DNA of 47,823 nucleotides, taken from an uncultured Eubacterium sp. (lineage in GTDB: Bacteria > Bacillota > Clostridia > Lachnospirales > Lachnospiraceae). The position numbers were made by a program, and so were the translations under genes. This document shows, piece after piece, positions 1 to 8,588 of the stretch (positions within the stretch are counted from its first letter, which is position 1; each line of letters begins with the position of its first letter). Where the stretch lies: the NCBI GenBank assembly GCA_947178105.1, contig CAMWXD010000031.1, positions 1-47,823 on the forward strand. The letters are read 5' to 3'. Below the pieces are notes generated by a model. It saw only the letters and a list, made by a program, of their open reading frames with translations. It did no database searches and was not told where the DNA came from.

Positions 1-1
1 C

Positions 2-610
2 GGAAAAGAGATAAAAGACCATACGGTTATCAGGGATATCGATCATCCTTATAGTAAAGAGGGCGGTATTGCTGTTCTCAAAGGAAACCTGGCTCCGGAC
101 GGATGTGTAGTAAAGAGGGCTGCGGTTGCGGAGAATATGATGAAACATACAGGCAGGGCAAGGGTATTTGATGGGGAAGAACCTGCGTTAAATGCAATTT
201 ACGCAGGAGAAATACAGGCAGGGGATGTTGTTGTAATTAGATATGAGGGCCCAAAAGGCGGGCCGGGTATGCGTGAAATGTTAAATCCTACATCGGCTAT
301 TATGGGCAGTGGTTTAGGAGACAGCGTAGCGCTCATAACAGATGGCAGATTTTCCGGGGCTACCCGTGGAGCGGCGATTGGCCATGTATCGCCAGAGGCA
401 GCAGCCCAGGGAAATATCGCTTTCATTCAGGATGGCGATATGATAGAGATAAATATACCTGCAAATACAATTAACGTCCTGGTTTCAGATGAGGAGCTGG
501 AAAATAGGAGAAAAAATTTGGTTCCTTTTGAAATCAAAGTAAAAAAAGGCTATTTAGCAAGGTATTCAAAACTGGTTACATCAGGCTGCAAAGGTGCAAT
601 ATTGGAGTGA
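2..610 (+). CDS. ilvD: Dihydroxy-acid dehydratase, C-terminal part (5' end outside window)
   Basis: The reading frame is open from the window edge, so only about the last 200 residues are present; the full enzyme is about 550-570. IlvD dehydrates 2,3-dihydroxy-isovalerate and 2,3-dihydroxy-3-methylvalerate to the keto acids of the valine, isoleucine and leucine pathway, using an Fe-S cluster in the cytoplasm. The visible part carries the family's C-terminal signatures: [14 protein letters not shown], then [24 protein letters not shown], seen here as LITDGRFSG followed by GHVSPEAA, and a C-terminal [16 protein letters not shown] end. The first in-frame ATG pair (137-142) is internal and is not the start. 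The gene ends in TGA at 608-610, shortly before the methyltransferase gene. Identification is firm; the upstream pathway genes cannot be seen. Confidence 0.95.
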   Translation, partial: GKEIKDHTVIRDIDHPYSKEGGIAVLKGNLAPDGCVVKRAAVAENMMKHTGRARVFDGEEPALNAIYAGEIQAGDVVVIRYEGPKGGPGMREMLNPTSAIMGSGLGDSVALITDGRFSGATRGAAIGHVSPEAAAQGNIAFIQDGDMIEINIPANTINVLVSDEELENRRKNLVPFEIKVKKGYLARYSKLVTSGCKGAILE

Positions 611-660
611 CCTGTCGAAAGGAAGTGGTATCATTGAACAGTAATCTGACTGGTGAAAAA

Positions 661-1332
661 ATGAATATAGAAAAACAATTTAATCTGATCGCAGAAGAAT
701 ATGACCATAACCGAAGAAAGTTTATTCCCTGCTTTGATGAATTCTACAAGAATACAACAGAATTTATTGTTTCAAATATAAAGAAGCCAAAACAAATTGT
801 TGATTTAGGCGCCGGAACAGGTTTATTAACATATTTCTGGTATCAGCAATGGCCTGATTCTAAATATGTGCTTGTGGATATTGCCGGTGAAATGCTGAAT
901 GTTGCCCGAAAAAGATTTGAGGGTATTGAAAACATATCCTATCAAAGCGAAAATTATATCCGCAAGCTCCCCGATATTCTTTTTGATACGGTTATTTCAG
1001 CCTTATCCATTCACCATTTAGAAGATAAGGATAAGAAGAAGCTGTTTGCAAGAATATATGACAGCCTGCCGGATGGCGGGTTATTCGTAAACTATGACCA
1101 GTTTTGTGCCGGGCAGCCAGAAATGGATCATTGGTTTCATTCTTTTTGGGAAAGTCAGTTAGCAAACAGTGGATTAACGGATCAAGACATAGAGTTATGG
1201 AAAGAACGCAGGAAATTAGACAGAGAATGTACTGTCGGGCAGGAAGTGGATATGTTGAAGGACAGTGGATTTAAAATGGTTAAGTGCGTCTATTCTTATC
1301 AAAAGTTTTCTGTGATTGTTGCCATTAAATAG
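661..1332 (+). CDS. Class I SAM-dependent methyltransferase
   Basis: A 223-residue protein with a Rossmann-type methyltransferase fold. Motif I is VDLGAGTGLL near residue 50, followed by an acidic strand end (VLVDIAGEML) that would bind the SAM ribose, and a motif IV-like segment (DTVISALSIHHLED). The substrate is not evident; this class includes small-molecule and cofactor methylases. The chosen ATG at 661 has GGTGA five bases upstream and gives the usual family beginning (MNIEKQFNLIAEEYD). A TTG at 634 with AAGGAAG upstream, or a GTG at 607 overlapping the ilvD stop, would add 9 or 18 residues. It may be transcribed with ilvD, but the product suggests no role in branched-chain amino acid synthesis. 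Confidence 0.8.
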   Translation: MNIEKQFNLIAEEYDHNRRKFIPCFDEFYKNTTEFIVSNIKKPKQIVDLGAGTGLLTYFWYQQWPDSKYVLVDIAGEMLNVARKRFEGIENISYQSENYIRKLPDILFDTVISALSIHHLEDKDKKKLFARIYDSLPDGGLFVNYDQFCAGQPEMDHWFHSFWESQLANSGLTDQDIELWKERRKLDRECTVGQEVDMLKDSGFKMVKCVYSYQKFSVIVAIK

Positions 1333-1454
1333 TGTATCAGGATATTGGATTCCTGCTTGTCATTTATTTTGATGGATATAAAAACTTTGAAATTTCAAAT
1401 TAGCAAAGACAGCGGCAAAAAGAAATATCCTCGGGTTCAGGTCAATTCTGACTG

Positions 1455-1745
1455 TTATGCCGACGGATGGGTTTGCTTTCTTCCACACCTTTTAACAGGA
1501 ATCCATATCTGTGCATAATAGTTGTCGTCATTCGTGCCATTTGGATACTTGTCTGGCGAGGCATACATTTCAACGCAATATCCTGCCGCAAATTTATAAT
1601 CCTGCAGCGTTTCCCATCTGCGGGTCAATATTTTGCCGTACATTCCGCAGACATATTTCCCCTTTCCCGAAGCATAATGTTCCTGCCAATACAAAGGGAT
1701 TTCCTGTTTTGCATTTTCATAGCTAAACTCCTTCGCAGTTGCCAT
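1455..1745 (-). pseudogene. Shortened GyrI-like / AraC effector-binding domain remnant
   Basis: The 96-residue frame begins with FSYENAKQEIPLYWQEH and VCGMYG, features of GyrI-like (AraC effector-binding) domains, and ends with a second family block: AAGYCVEMY, SPDKYPNG, YYAQIWIPVKR. The normal domain has about 50-60 further residues between VCGMYG and the second block. Here they are joined directly through a short stretch (KILTRRWETLQDYKF), so the middle of the domain has been deleted. No DNA-binding domain precedes it: the frame opens at 1745, right against the hydrolase remnant on the other strand. I read it as a decayed gene; a short expressed protein cannot be excluded. The family assignment is from recollection of domain motifs. 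Confidence 0.55.
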
Positions 1746-1746
1746 T

Positions 1747-2074
1747 CATGGCGGGCCAGGTGCAGCGGGATCGGCATTGGGGCTCGCAAGGCTGATCGCA
1801 GAGGCGCATGGGGTGTGGAACCAATGCAGTCAAAAGATACGATGGACGGATGGGGCAGAAAACGATGCATATTAGCGGCGGTTAGGCGCAATCTGCGGCC
1901 GCGTGGACGGATACCAGGAAGAGGAGTTGTGGGACGAAGAAAGGTTTGGGAAAATAACCTGCCCGGTGGTACTGATTCAGGGAGCGGCTAACCCACACCC
2001 CGCGGCGCTCCGTGGAGAGAAAATATGCAAGAGAGGAATTTGCAGGGGTGCTGTGTTCGGAGCTGGAAGGATGA
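1747..2074 (+). pseudogene. Alpha/beta hydrolase (proline iminopeptidase-like) remnant, multiply frameshifted
   Basis: Three frames each hold a recognisable piece in family order. First comes the oxyanion-hole motif HGGPGAAGSALGLARLIAEA from 1747. Then VEPMQSKDTMDG appears in another frame near 1815-1850. Then ITCPVVLIQGAANPHPA appears near 1945-1995, back in the first frame. Finally YAREEFAGVLCSELEG appears in a third frame, ending at a stop at 2072-2074 exactly where such proteins finish. A TAG interrupts the first frame at 1873-1875, and the catalytic Ser elbow is missing. The start is also missing, since the first piece opens abruptly beside the GyrI remnant. This is the skeleton of a lost hydrolase gene with at least two frameshifts and a large internal deletion. 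Confidence 0.65.
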
Positions 2075-2134
2075 TAAACAACACGCCAGTATGTAAAAAT
2101 CCGTGCATTGATACATGAAAAATCTGACTTTTGG

Positions 2135-2173
2135 AAGCAGGTTTGCAGAAAAGACAATTTGCAGCCTGCTTTT
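2135..2173 (+). terminator. Possible Rho-independent terminator after hydrolase remnant
   Basis: Arms AAGCAGG (2135-2141) and CCTGCTT (2165-2171) pair around a long loop that contains two copies of TTTGCAG, and only a short T run follows. It may have ended the former hydrolase transcript. The strength is doubtful because of the long loop. Confidence 0.35.
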
Positions 2174-2257
2174 GCTCGTATTTTCAGGGTATTTCTAAGG
2201 CGGAGAGTATGGTAAAATAAATGAGACGAACCTAACAAACTTATTTTGAGGATTCTT

Positions 2258-4027
2258 ATGAAAAAGAAAATGACGAGCGTATTTTTGTGTGCGGTACTGG
2301 CGGCGGGCAGCGTCCTGACAGGATGCGGCGCCAAAGACAACTATCAGGAGTTTTTAACAGTAGACATATTTGACCCAGTGGCAAACGAGCAGGGCATACA
2401 GTCCGGCTGGTTTGCAAAGATTGTGAAGGAAAAATTTCACATGGAGCTAAACATTATTGCTCCGAATGTGTCAGGCGGCGAAGCATTGTTTCAGACGCGT
2501 GCAGCAGCGGGAAATTTGGGTGACCTGGTGATTACCGGCACAGAAGGCGGACGTTTCAGGAATATGGTAGAGGCAGGATTGCTCATGGATATGACCGAGT
2601 TACTGGAAGAGAAAGATGTGCTGAAGCATTATGAAACAGCGATCCAAAAGGCAAATGAGGATGCAGGGCAGGAGGGGATTTATGCGGTTCCGAGTGAGAT
2701 ATCAGCGCAGTCGCCAAAAGTGCCTACAGAAGGGACGGATCCGCTTGTTGCAGCCTATGTCCGCTGGGATGCGTATGAGGCAGCCGGTTATCCGAAAATC
2801 CGTACGCTGGAAGACTGGATTCCGGTGATGAAGCAGCTACAGGAGCTTGTCCCAAAAAGCGACAGCGGAAAAAAGACGTATGCGATTTCACTGTTTAGAG
2901 ACTGGGACAGCAGCATGATGATGTGTGCAAAAAATTATGCTTCCTTTTATGGATATAATGAGCTTGGTTTTGTATTAAGCAAAGCCGATGGAAGCGATAT
3001 ACAAGATATACTGGATGAAGACGGGCAGTATCTGAGGGCACTGCGTTTTTTATTTGCAGCAAATCAGGAGGGGCTGGTTGATCCAGAGTCAGCAATGCAA
3101 AATTATGAGACGCTGGCAGATAAATACCGGGACGGGCAGATTTTAACCTCGATCTGGTCTTGGCAGGGGCGGGATCTGTACAATCGCGAGACAGATCCAA
3201 CGGAAGGGCTGACACATAAGGAGATGGGCAAGGGTTTTTATCCGGTTTTGATTGAAGATGCACAATGCTATTCGAACGGCTGCTATTCGCAGGGCAATGC
3301 AAAACTGGTTATTGCGATCGGAAGCAATGCGAAGGATCCACAGCGCATGGCGGATTTTATAGACTGGCTCTATTCTCCTGAAGGGATGGAGATTGCTGGA
3401 CAGGCAGCCGGTGCCGGCGGGCCGGAAGGGCTTGCATGGGAGATGGAGGATGGCAGGCCGGTATATACGCCGTTTGGTATGCGGGCGCTGCCGAGCAACG
3501 ATGTCCCTGTCCCGCAAGCGTGGGGAGGGGCAGAGGCAGGATCCTGGAGAGACGGCGCACCAGCGCTTAATTTTAAGGCGCTTTCACCAGTGGATATCAA
3601 CCCAAAGACAAACGAACCGTATATGACGGCAATGTGGTCTTCGGTTCTGGAAAAAAACAATACGCAGATTGACCTGGACTGGCAGGATTATGCAGGCGGC
3701 GCGAAAACATGCATGGAATTTCTGGAATCCAAAGGGGCGCTTGCTGTTGCACCAGGGACTTCGTATATTGCACCGCAGGAAGATCCAGATGTTACGGTTT
3801 TGCGCAACAGGTGCCAGTCGGTCATTGTCAGCCAGTCATGGAAGATGGTATTTGCAGAAAACGAGGAAGCATTCGATCAGCTTTTGCAGGATATGCGGGA
3901 GACGGTAAACGGCATTGGATATGCACAGGTGCTTGCGGTAGATCTGCACAATGCCAGGGACGAGGCGGCGTCCCGAAAGCAGGCAGTGGCAGCGTATGAA
4001 ACATTTAACAAGGAAAGGAACGAGTGA
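2258..4027 (+). CDS. Extracellular solute-binding lipoprotein (sugar ABC type)
   Basis: A 589-residue protein with a lipoprotein signal: MKKKMTSV, a hydrophobic stretch and the lipobox LTGC near residue 22, so it would be anchored on the outer face of the membrane. The length and style (an early extended region, WxxYxxAGYP-like segment, repeated aromatic and Asp/Glu positions) fit the large oligosaccharide-binding proteins of the LplA/YtcQ group. The start is the ATG at 2258, with GAGGA at 2248-2252; the TTG at 2246 lies on top of that site. It is followed after 4 bases by a YesL-family gene and has no permease of its own beside it. It may therefore feed the importer encoded by the convergent genes at 4751-8374, or a distant one. 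The ligand is unknown; a plant-glycan fragment is likely from context. Confidence 0.82.
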   Translation: MKKKMTSVFLCAVLAAGSVLTGCGAKDNYQEFLTVDIFDPVANEQGIQSGWFAKIVKEKFHMELNIIAPNVSGGEALFQTRAAAGNLGDLVITGTEGGRFRNMVEAGLLMDMTELLEEKDVLKHYETAIQKANEDAGQEGIYAVPSEISAQSPKVPTEGTDPLVAAYVRWDAYEAAGYPKIRTLEDWIPVMKQLQELVPKSDSGKKTYAISLFRDWDSSMMMCAKNYASFYGYNELGFVLSKADGSDIQDILDEDGQYLRALRFLFAANQEGLVDPESAMQNYETLADKYRDGQILTSIWSWQGRDLYNRETDPTEGLTHKEMGKGFYPVLIEDAQCYSNGCYSQGNAKLVIAIGSNAKDPQRMADFIDWLYSPEGMEIAGQAAGAGGPEGLAWEMEDGRPVYTPFGMRALPSNDVPVPQAWGGAEAGSWRDGAPALNFKALSPVDINPKTNEPYMTAMWSSVLEKNNTQIDLDWQDYAGGAKTCMEFLESKGALAVAPGTSYIAPQEDPDVTVLRNRCQSVIVSQSWKMVFAENEEAFDQLLQDMRETVNGIGYAQVLAVDLHNARDEAASRKQAVAAYETFNKERNE

Positions 4028-4031
4028 AACT

Positions 4032-4679
4032 ATGAACACAGGAAAGTTTAATTCTGTCAATCCTATCAACCCTATCATACAAGCGATAAATACGCTATTT
4101 AATTATGCCATGCTCAACCTCGTATGCTTAATTACATGCCTTCCAGTTATTACAATCGGGACAGCCCTTTCGTCGCTATATTATGTAGTGCTAAAGGAAG
4201 CAGACGGGGAGGCAGGGTATCTGGTACGCCCGTATCTGAGGGAACTGAAACACAATATGAAAAACGGGACGGCTGCGTTTTTGATCTTTTCTGGCACCGG
4301 GGCAGCATTGCTGTTTAACCTGTTGTTCTGGCCGGCACAGGGGAATCCGTTTTCAGCAGTGATCACCGGAGTGCTTGCCATACTTACGGTGATCTGGCGG
4401 ACAGTATCGCATTATACGTACCCACTGATTGGTAGGTTTGTCAATACGCCGTTGCAGTCGATCAAAAATGCATGGGGACTGGCGCTTGTAAACTGGAAGC
4501 AGACGCTGCTGCTGCTGGTGATCGATATAGTGCTTGCCGGATTTTACCTGTTCTTTCCATTAAAGATCGTGCTGCTTGCCGTGCCGCTGGCTGGATTTGT
4601 ATTGCCTGCCTGCTGGCGGGCAAAAGTGCTGCTTCGCGTATTTGCTCCATATGAAGCCACACAGAACGGGCAGCCTTGA
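4032..4679 (+). CDS. YesL family (DUF624) membrane protein
   Basis: A 215-residue integral membrane protein with about five hydrophobic segments: residues 25-45 (LNLVCLITCLPVITIG), 80-100, 105-125, 155-175 and 180-200. The opening NYAMLNLVCLITCLPVITIGxA and the later WxTVxxYTYPLxxRF-like segment are typical of the DUF624/YesL family, found in Firmicute operons with sugar-binding lipoproteins and LplB/LplC permeases. Its biochemical role is unknown. The ATG at 4032 follows the lipoprotein stop by 4 bases, so translation is probably coupled. A terminator hairpin overlaps the last codons. Confidence 0.82.
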   Translation: MNTGKFNSVNPINPIIQAINTLFNYAMLNLVCLITCLPVITIGTALSSLYYVVLKEADGEAGYLVRPYLRELKHNMKNGTAAFLIFSGTGAALLFNLLFWPAQGNPFSAVITGVLAILTVIWRTVSHYTYPLIGRFVNTPLQSIKNAWGLALVNWKQTLLLLVIDIVLAGFYLFFPLKIVLLAVPLAGFVLPACWRAKVLLRVFAPYEATQNGQP

Positions 4680-4693
4680 ACAGGTTGCCCGTT
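4665..4693 (+). terminator. Terminator of the lipoprotein-yesL pair
   Basis: Arms AACGGGCAGCC (4665-4675) and GGTTGCCCGTT (4683-4693) form an 11-bp stem with one G-T pair and a 7-base loop. A moderately T-rich stretch follows. The stop codon (4677-4679) lies in the loop. It separates this operon from the convergent gene ending at 4751. Confidence 0.65.
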
Positions 4694-4750
4694 ATTGTTG
4701 GCTTGTTATTTCGTTGTATCCTTTTCCTTTGGAAATGTGCTTCTTTAATT

Positions 4751-6448
4751 TTACTGTGTAAGCGCTGCCTTGCCTTTGACCATATCTGTCAATATCTCTG
4801 CCGCATCATTCATTCCAGAGCTTTCCAGCTCAGAAACCATCTTGTCATAAGCACTGTCAAAATCAGCTTCGCTTCCAATCACACAGCCTACCAGGGAAGC
4901 TTGAGCAACTTCGTCCAGCTTGTTGCTGATCTCGACAAAGTCTGTCGGCATGGAATACGCCCAGGTCGGAGGGAATGCAGGCGTTTCAAATTCGGAAGGC
5001 TGCGGGAAGATGTCTACCAGCAGTTCTACATTCCATGCTTTACATGCTGCCTGCTGTTCTTCATTGTACTCTGCGATAATCGATTCTTTGCTGTCTGTTG
5101 TATAAGTGCTGCCTGTGGAATCTGTGACGCCGGTGCCATAGCATGGGAATGGATAGTTATGGAATCCTACGCCGGTTGTTTTCTTGTAGTCTTTATTTTC
5201 TGCTTCTTCTTTGATCTCTTCTTCTGTGCGGTAGCGGTGGCCGTTTTCGTCAATCTGGTAGTTCGTTCCTTCAATGCCCCAGTTTACAAGTACCTGGCCT
5301 TCATCGGAGCAGATATAATCTAAAAATTTGATTGCTGCGACTGGATCTTCGCAGGCGGTTGTGATGCCGACGCCCTGTCCGGTTGCAAGCCCCTGATACA
5401 TAAGGGAAGGAGCCTTTGTATCTTTGTCTGCTGTCAGAGGAAGCCCGCAGTAGGTTTGTTCCAGCTTGCCGTCGGACTTGAGTATCTTTTCAGCGTCTAT
5501 ATAATCCCACTGGGTATCCAACAGGGCAAGGACGCGCCCGCTGGCAATCTTTGCGATATAGTCGTCGTGGGTCTGGGTTGCAAATTCCGGGTCTAAAAGG
5601 CCTTCGTTATACAGCCTGTTCAGCCATTTAAAGTAGTCACGGATTTTATCGGAGGTAAACTTGTATGTCGCATGATAGCTGTCATCGATCAGCCACTGCC
5701 CGTTGTCTGGTGCGCCTTCTGCAATATAGCCTGCCGGATTGCCGAGGGTAATCATCCAGTGCCAGTCTGATGCGGAAAGCGTAATGCCGATCGTATCCGC
5801 ACCGTCTTCTGTCTTTGGATGCGCTTCTTTATAAGACTTGAGCATCTGTTCAAACTCTTCGAGTGTTTCCGGGATTTTATAATCATTTTCTTTCATCACT
5901 GCCCACTGTACCTGTGCAGTGCCGGAATCTTCAAATTTGGTGCCGCCCATCGCATAAGAGGATAGCTGATAAATAGCCGGGTCGTCTGCGGAATATTTCA
6001 GCTTATCAAATTCGTCTCCGTACATTTTTTTAATATTCGGGCCATGCTCTTCGATCAGGCCTGTCAAATCGAGCATCACACCCGCATCGATCAGGCTGCC
6101 CGCATCGCCCTTTGCGTAGATGAGGTCAGGGAAATTCTGTTCTGCAATCATCAAAGAAATTCGTTGCTTGTCTTCGCCTACAGGATGGTCTACGTTTAGC
6201 TTTACGCCTGTCTTTTCGGTTAATACCTGTGCCACCGGGTCAGTCCATGGATCGTCCTCAGTAAGGTCTGCATTGTAGAAAGTCAGTTCGGTTACTTCGC
6301 CGCTGCCGCCGTCGCCGGAATCGTCAGTTCCGGTTCCTGCGTTTGTGTTTGGAGTATTATTGCTGCTTTCTTTGCCGCCGCATCCGGCGAGTGCTCCAGC
6401 CGTTAATGCGGCTGCTAAGATGAAAACGCCTAGTTTTTTAGCTTTCAT
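4751..6448 (-). CDS. Oligosaccharide-binding lipoprotein of an ABC importer (LplA-like)
   Basis: A 565-residue secreted lipoprotein: MKAKK, a hydrophobic core and lipobox ALAGC at residues 19-23, then a Gly/Ser/Asn/Thr-rich linker of about 30 residues before the binding domain starts (ELTFYNADLTEDDPW). The fold and length match the large carbohydrate-binding proteins that work with LplB/LplC permeases. It is the last gene of a three-gene operon after both permeases (8374 to 4751), and it has a good site (GGGAG) before its ATG. In the xyloglucan reading of the locus it would capture branched gluco-oligosaccharides outside the cell. No ATPase gene is present in the operon; such importers commonly share one ATPase (MsmX type) encoded elsewhere. 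Confidence 0.9.
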   Translation of the reverse strand: MKAKKLGVFILAAALTAGALAGCGGKESSNNTPNTNAGTGTDDSGDGGSGEVTELTFYNADLTEDDPWTDPVAQVLTEKTGVKLNVDHPVGEDKQRISLMIAEQNFPDLIYAKGDAGSLIDAGVMLDLTGLIEEHGPNIKKMYGDEFDKLKYSADDPAIYQLSSYAMGGTKFEDSGTAQVQWAVMKENDYKIPETLEEFEQMLKSYKEAHPKTEDGADTIGITLSASDWHWMITLGNPAGYIAEGAPDNGQWLIDDSYHATYKFTSDKIRDYFKWLNRLYNEGLLDPEFATQTHDDYIAKIASGRVLALLDTQWDYIDAEKILKSDGKLEQTYCGLPLTADKDTKAPSLMYQGLATGQGVGITTACEDPVAAIKFLDYICSDEGQVLVNWGIEGTNYQIDENGHRYRTEEEIKEEAENKDYKKTTGVGFHNYPFPCYGTGVTDSTGSTYTTDSKESIIAEYNEEQQAACKAWNVELLVDIFPQPSEFETPAFPPTWAYSMPTDFVEISNKLDEVAQASLVGCVIGSEADFDSAYDKMVSELESSGMNDAAEILTDMVKGKAALTQ

Positions 6449-6536
6449 ATTTTTCTCTCCCTTTTTATTTGATAGAATTGTTTGTGTAACGATTGGTGTC
6501 AGCAGGTTTTCTTTGATGACAGGAGCCTTGGCTGTA

Positions 6537-7430
6537 TCAGTCTTTGACCGCGCCCAGCGTCATGCCGCCTACAAAATATTTTTGCAGGAATGGGTATACG
6601 ATCAGAATTGGTACGGTTGCTACGATTGTGATTGCCATACGTACAGACATCGGTGAAACTGCGTTTTTAAGCTGTGAAGACGCTGCATGAGGGTCAACAC
6701 GGATGGATGCCTGTTCCATAATCTCATACAATACGTATTGCAGCGTCGGCAGGTCTCTGGCGTACAGGTATGTATCCATAAAGGAATTCCATTGCCCTAC
6801 CGCATAAAACAAAGCGACAGTTGCCATCGAAGGTGTACAAAGCGGCAGGATCACCCTGCTGAATATGACAAAATCATTTGCGCCGTCCAGCCTTGCCGCT
6901 TCCTGTAAAGCGTCCGGCAGGCCCTCGATAAAGGAACGCATTAAGATCACGTTATATACCCAGATCAGTCCGGGAATAATATATACGAGGAAGCTGTTGC
7001 TCAGCTTTAGCGTCCTTGTCAGCAACAGGTATTCCGGGATCATGCCGCCGCTGACATACATCGTAATGATAAACAGGATCGTAAAGGATTTGTGAAAATA
7101 AAAATCCTTTCGGCTGAGCACGTAGGCAAGCATAGCTGTACAGATGACGCCGATGCCGGTTCCGATCAGCGTCCTTGCCACGGACATAGCAAACGCGCTG
7201 CCAAGGTTGTTTTCTTTAAAGATGTAAGTATAGTTACTGAGCGTGAATTTTCTTGGAATAATAAAGTTTACATCCCGCATCGTATCCATCGAATCATTGA
7301 GTGAAATTGCAAGTACGTTCAGGAATGGATAGACCGTAATTACGATCAGAAGCAGGCAGAATACGAGCAGGATATAGTCGAGTGTTTTTTCGCCGCCGCT
7401 GCTTTTTTTCTGAAAATCATTTTTTGCCAT
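6537..7430 (-). CDS. Carbohydrate ABC transporter permease (LplC/YtcP-like)
   Basis: A 297-residue inner-membrane permease with six predicted membrane spans, the first at about residues 20-40 (YILLVFCLLLIVITVYPFLN). The EAA loop that contacts the ATPase is near residues 180-200 (EAARLDGANDFVIFSRVILP). The C-terminal end FVGGMTLGAVKD is typical of the subfamily. It pairs with the permease directly upstream (stop at 7442, 11 bases before this start) and with the lipoprotein downstream. The ATG at 7430 has AGGAGG upstream. Confidence 0.93.
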   Translation of the reverse strand: MAKNDFQKKSSGGEKTLDYILLVFCLLLIVITVYPFLNVLAISLNDSMDTMRDVNFIIPRKFTLSNYTYIFKENNLGSAFAMSVARTLIGTGIGVICTAMLAYVLSRKDFYFHKSFTILFIITMYVSGGMIPEYLLLTRTLKLSNSFLVYIIPGLIWVYNVILMRSFIEGLPDALQEAARLDGANDFVIFSRVILPLCTPSMATVALFYAVGQWNSFMDTYLYARDLPTLQYVLYEIMEQASIRVDPHAASSQLKNAVSPMSVRMAITIVATVPILIVYPFLQKYFVGGMTLGAVKD

Positions 7431-7441
7431 GATGCCGCCTC

Positions 7442-8374
7442 CTATACAAGTTTGCTTTCGCCGATCATGCCGGCGACTTTATTTGCGATAAACAACAGGA
7501 TAATGCCGACAACGGACTGGAACATACCGATCGCCGTACCAAGCCCATAGTTGTTGCTGCCGATACCGCGGACATATGCAAACCAGGAAAGAACCATGGC
7601 ATGATCCTGTACAATACTGTTGCTTAACAGCATCTGGCGCTCCATGCCTACATTGAGTGCGCCGCCGACATTCATAATCAGCAGGACGATAATCGTCGGC
7701 TTGATGCTCGGAAGCGTTACATGCCAGATCCTTTTGAGGCGTCCGGCTCCGTCTACCTTTGCTGCTTCATACAGGCCCTGGTCAATGCCTGCCATTGCGG
7801 AGAGATAGATAATCGCATCCCAGCCCATCTCCTTCCAGACGTTGATAAAGCAGACGACGATCCAAAAGACAGGGGAATTTGTAGACATCAGGTGCAGCTT
7901 TGTATTCAGCAAAGTATCCACCGCGCCGCCGTCGTTTAAAAGCATTTTTGCGATGCTGGCGATGATAACCCATGATACAAAGTGCGGAAGATAAGATACG
8001 GTCTGCGTGATCTTCTTAAACCGTGTAAAGCACAGTTCATTTAACACAAGTGCAAAGAAGATCGATGTTATGGTGCTGATGGCGATGCCAAGCAGGCTCA
8101 GGCCGATCGTGTTGATCATTGTCTGCCCAAACAGACGGTCGGTAAAAGCTTTTACAAAATTGTCAAAGCCGACGAATTCCCTCTCCCATACCGGCAGTGC
8201 AAAGGTGCCTGGCTTGACTTCCTGGAATGCCATCGTCCATCCCCATAACGGGATGTACTTGAAGATAATCAGCCAGACGACAAATGGCAAAGACATTGCC
8301 AGAAGGTATCTTTGCTTCCACATGAGACTTAAGGAAAACTTTGTTTTACCTGTACTTCCTTGTTTCTTCTTCAT
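7442..8374 (-). CDS. Carbohydrate ABC transporter permease (LplB/YteP-like)
   Basis: A 310-residue permease and the first gene of the importer operon. Membrane spans begin at about residue 25 (YLLAMSLPFVVWLIIFKYIP). The EAA loop (YEAAKVDGAGRLKRIWHVTLP) lies near residue 190-210. I set the start at 8374, MKKKQGSTGK, because AAGGAGG stands seven bases upstream. An in-frame ATG at 8458 would add 28 residues but has no ribosome site and spoils the expected N-terminus. The gene is divergent from the fucosidase gene (start 8589), so the 214 bases between them should hold both promoters. Confidence 0.92.
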   Translation of the reverse strand: MKKKQGSTGKTKFSLSLMWKQRYLLAMSLPFVVWLIIFKYIPLWGWTMAFQEVKPGTFALPVWEREFVGFDNFVKAFTDRLFGQTMINTIGLSLLGIAISTITSIFFALVLNELCFTRFKKITQTVSYLPHFVSWVIIASIAKMLLNDGGAVDTLLNTKLHLMSTNSPVFWIVVCFINVWKEMGWDAIIYLSAMAGIDQGLYEAAKVDGAGRLKRIWHVTLPSIKPTIIVLLIMNVGGALNVGMERQMLLSNSIVQDHAMVLSWFAYVRGIGSNNYGLGTAIGMFQSVVGIILLFIANKVAGMIGESKLV

Positions 8375-8588
8375 TTTCTTAACCTCCTTTTCTGAAAATA
8401 TTATAAAGAAAATGAAATTTTTGTGATACGGTATGAATTGCAGTGGTTTTACGTTCATTTTTTGACGTTGCAGAAAGGAAGATTTTCTGGTATTTTGGAA
8501 ACAGAAACAATGAGAAATTTGATTTTTCCGGGGTTTTTATAAAGGAAGAAGGATTTCAGGCTAAAGATTACAGGAGGAGTTGTCTAGG

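Noticed and set aside
1372..1518. Short open frame of 48 codons (MDIKTLKFQISKDSG...)
   Set aside because: It has no ribosome site, overlaps the GyrI-like remnant on the other strand, and I do not recognise its product; it may be another gene scrap.
8375..8588. Catabolite-responsive element between the importer and GH29 genes
   Set aside because: TGTGATACGGTATGAA resembles a cre site only loosely and lacks the required central symmetry. A TATAAT on the minus strand at about 8398-8404 has no matching -35 box.
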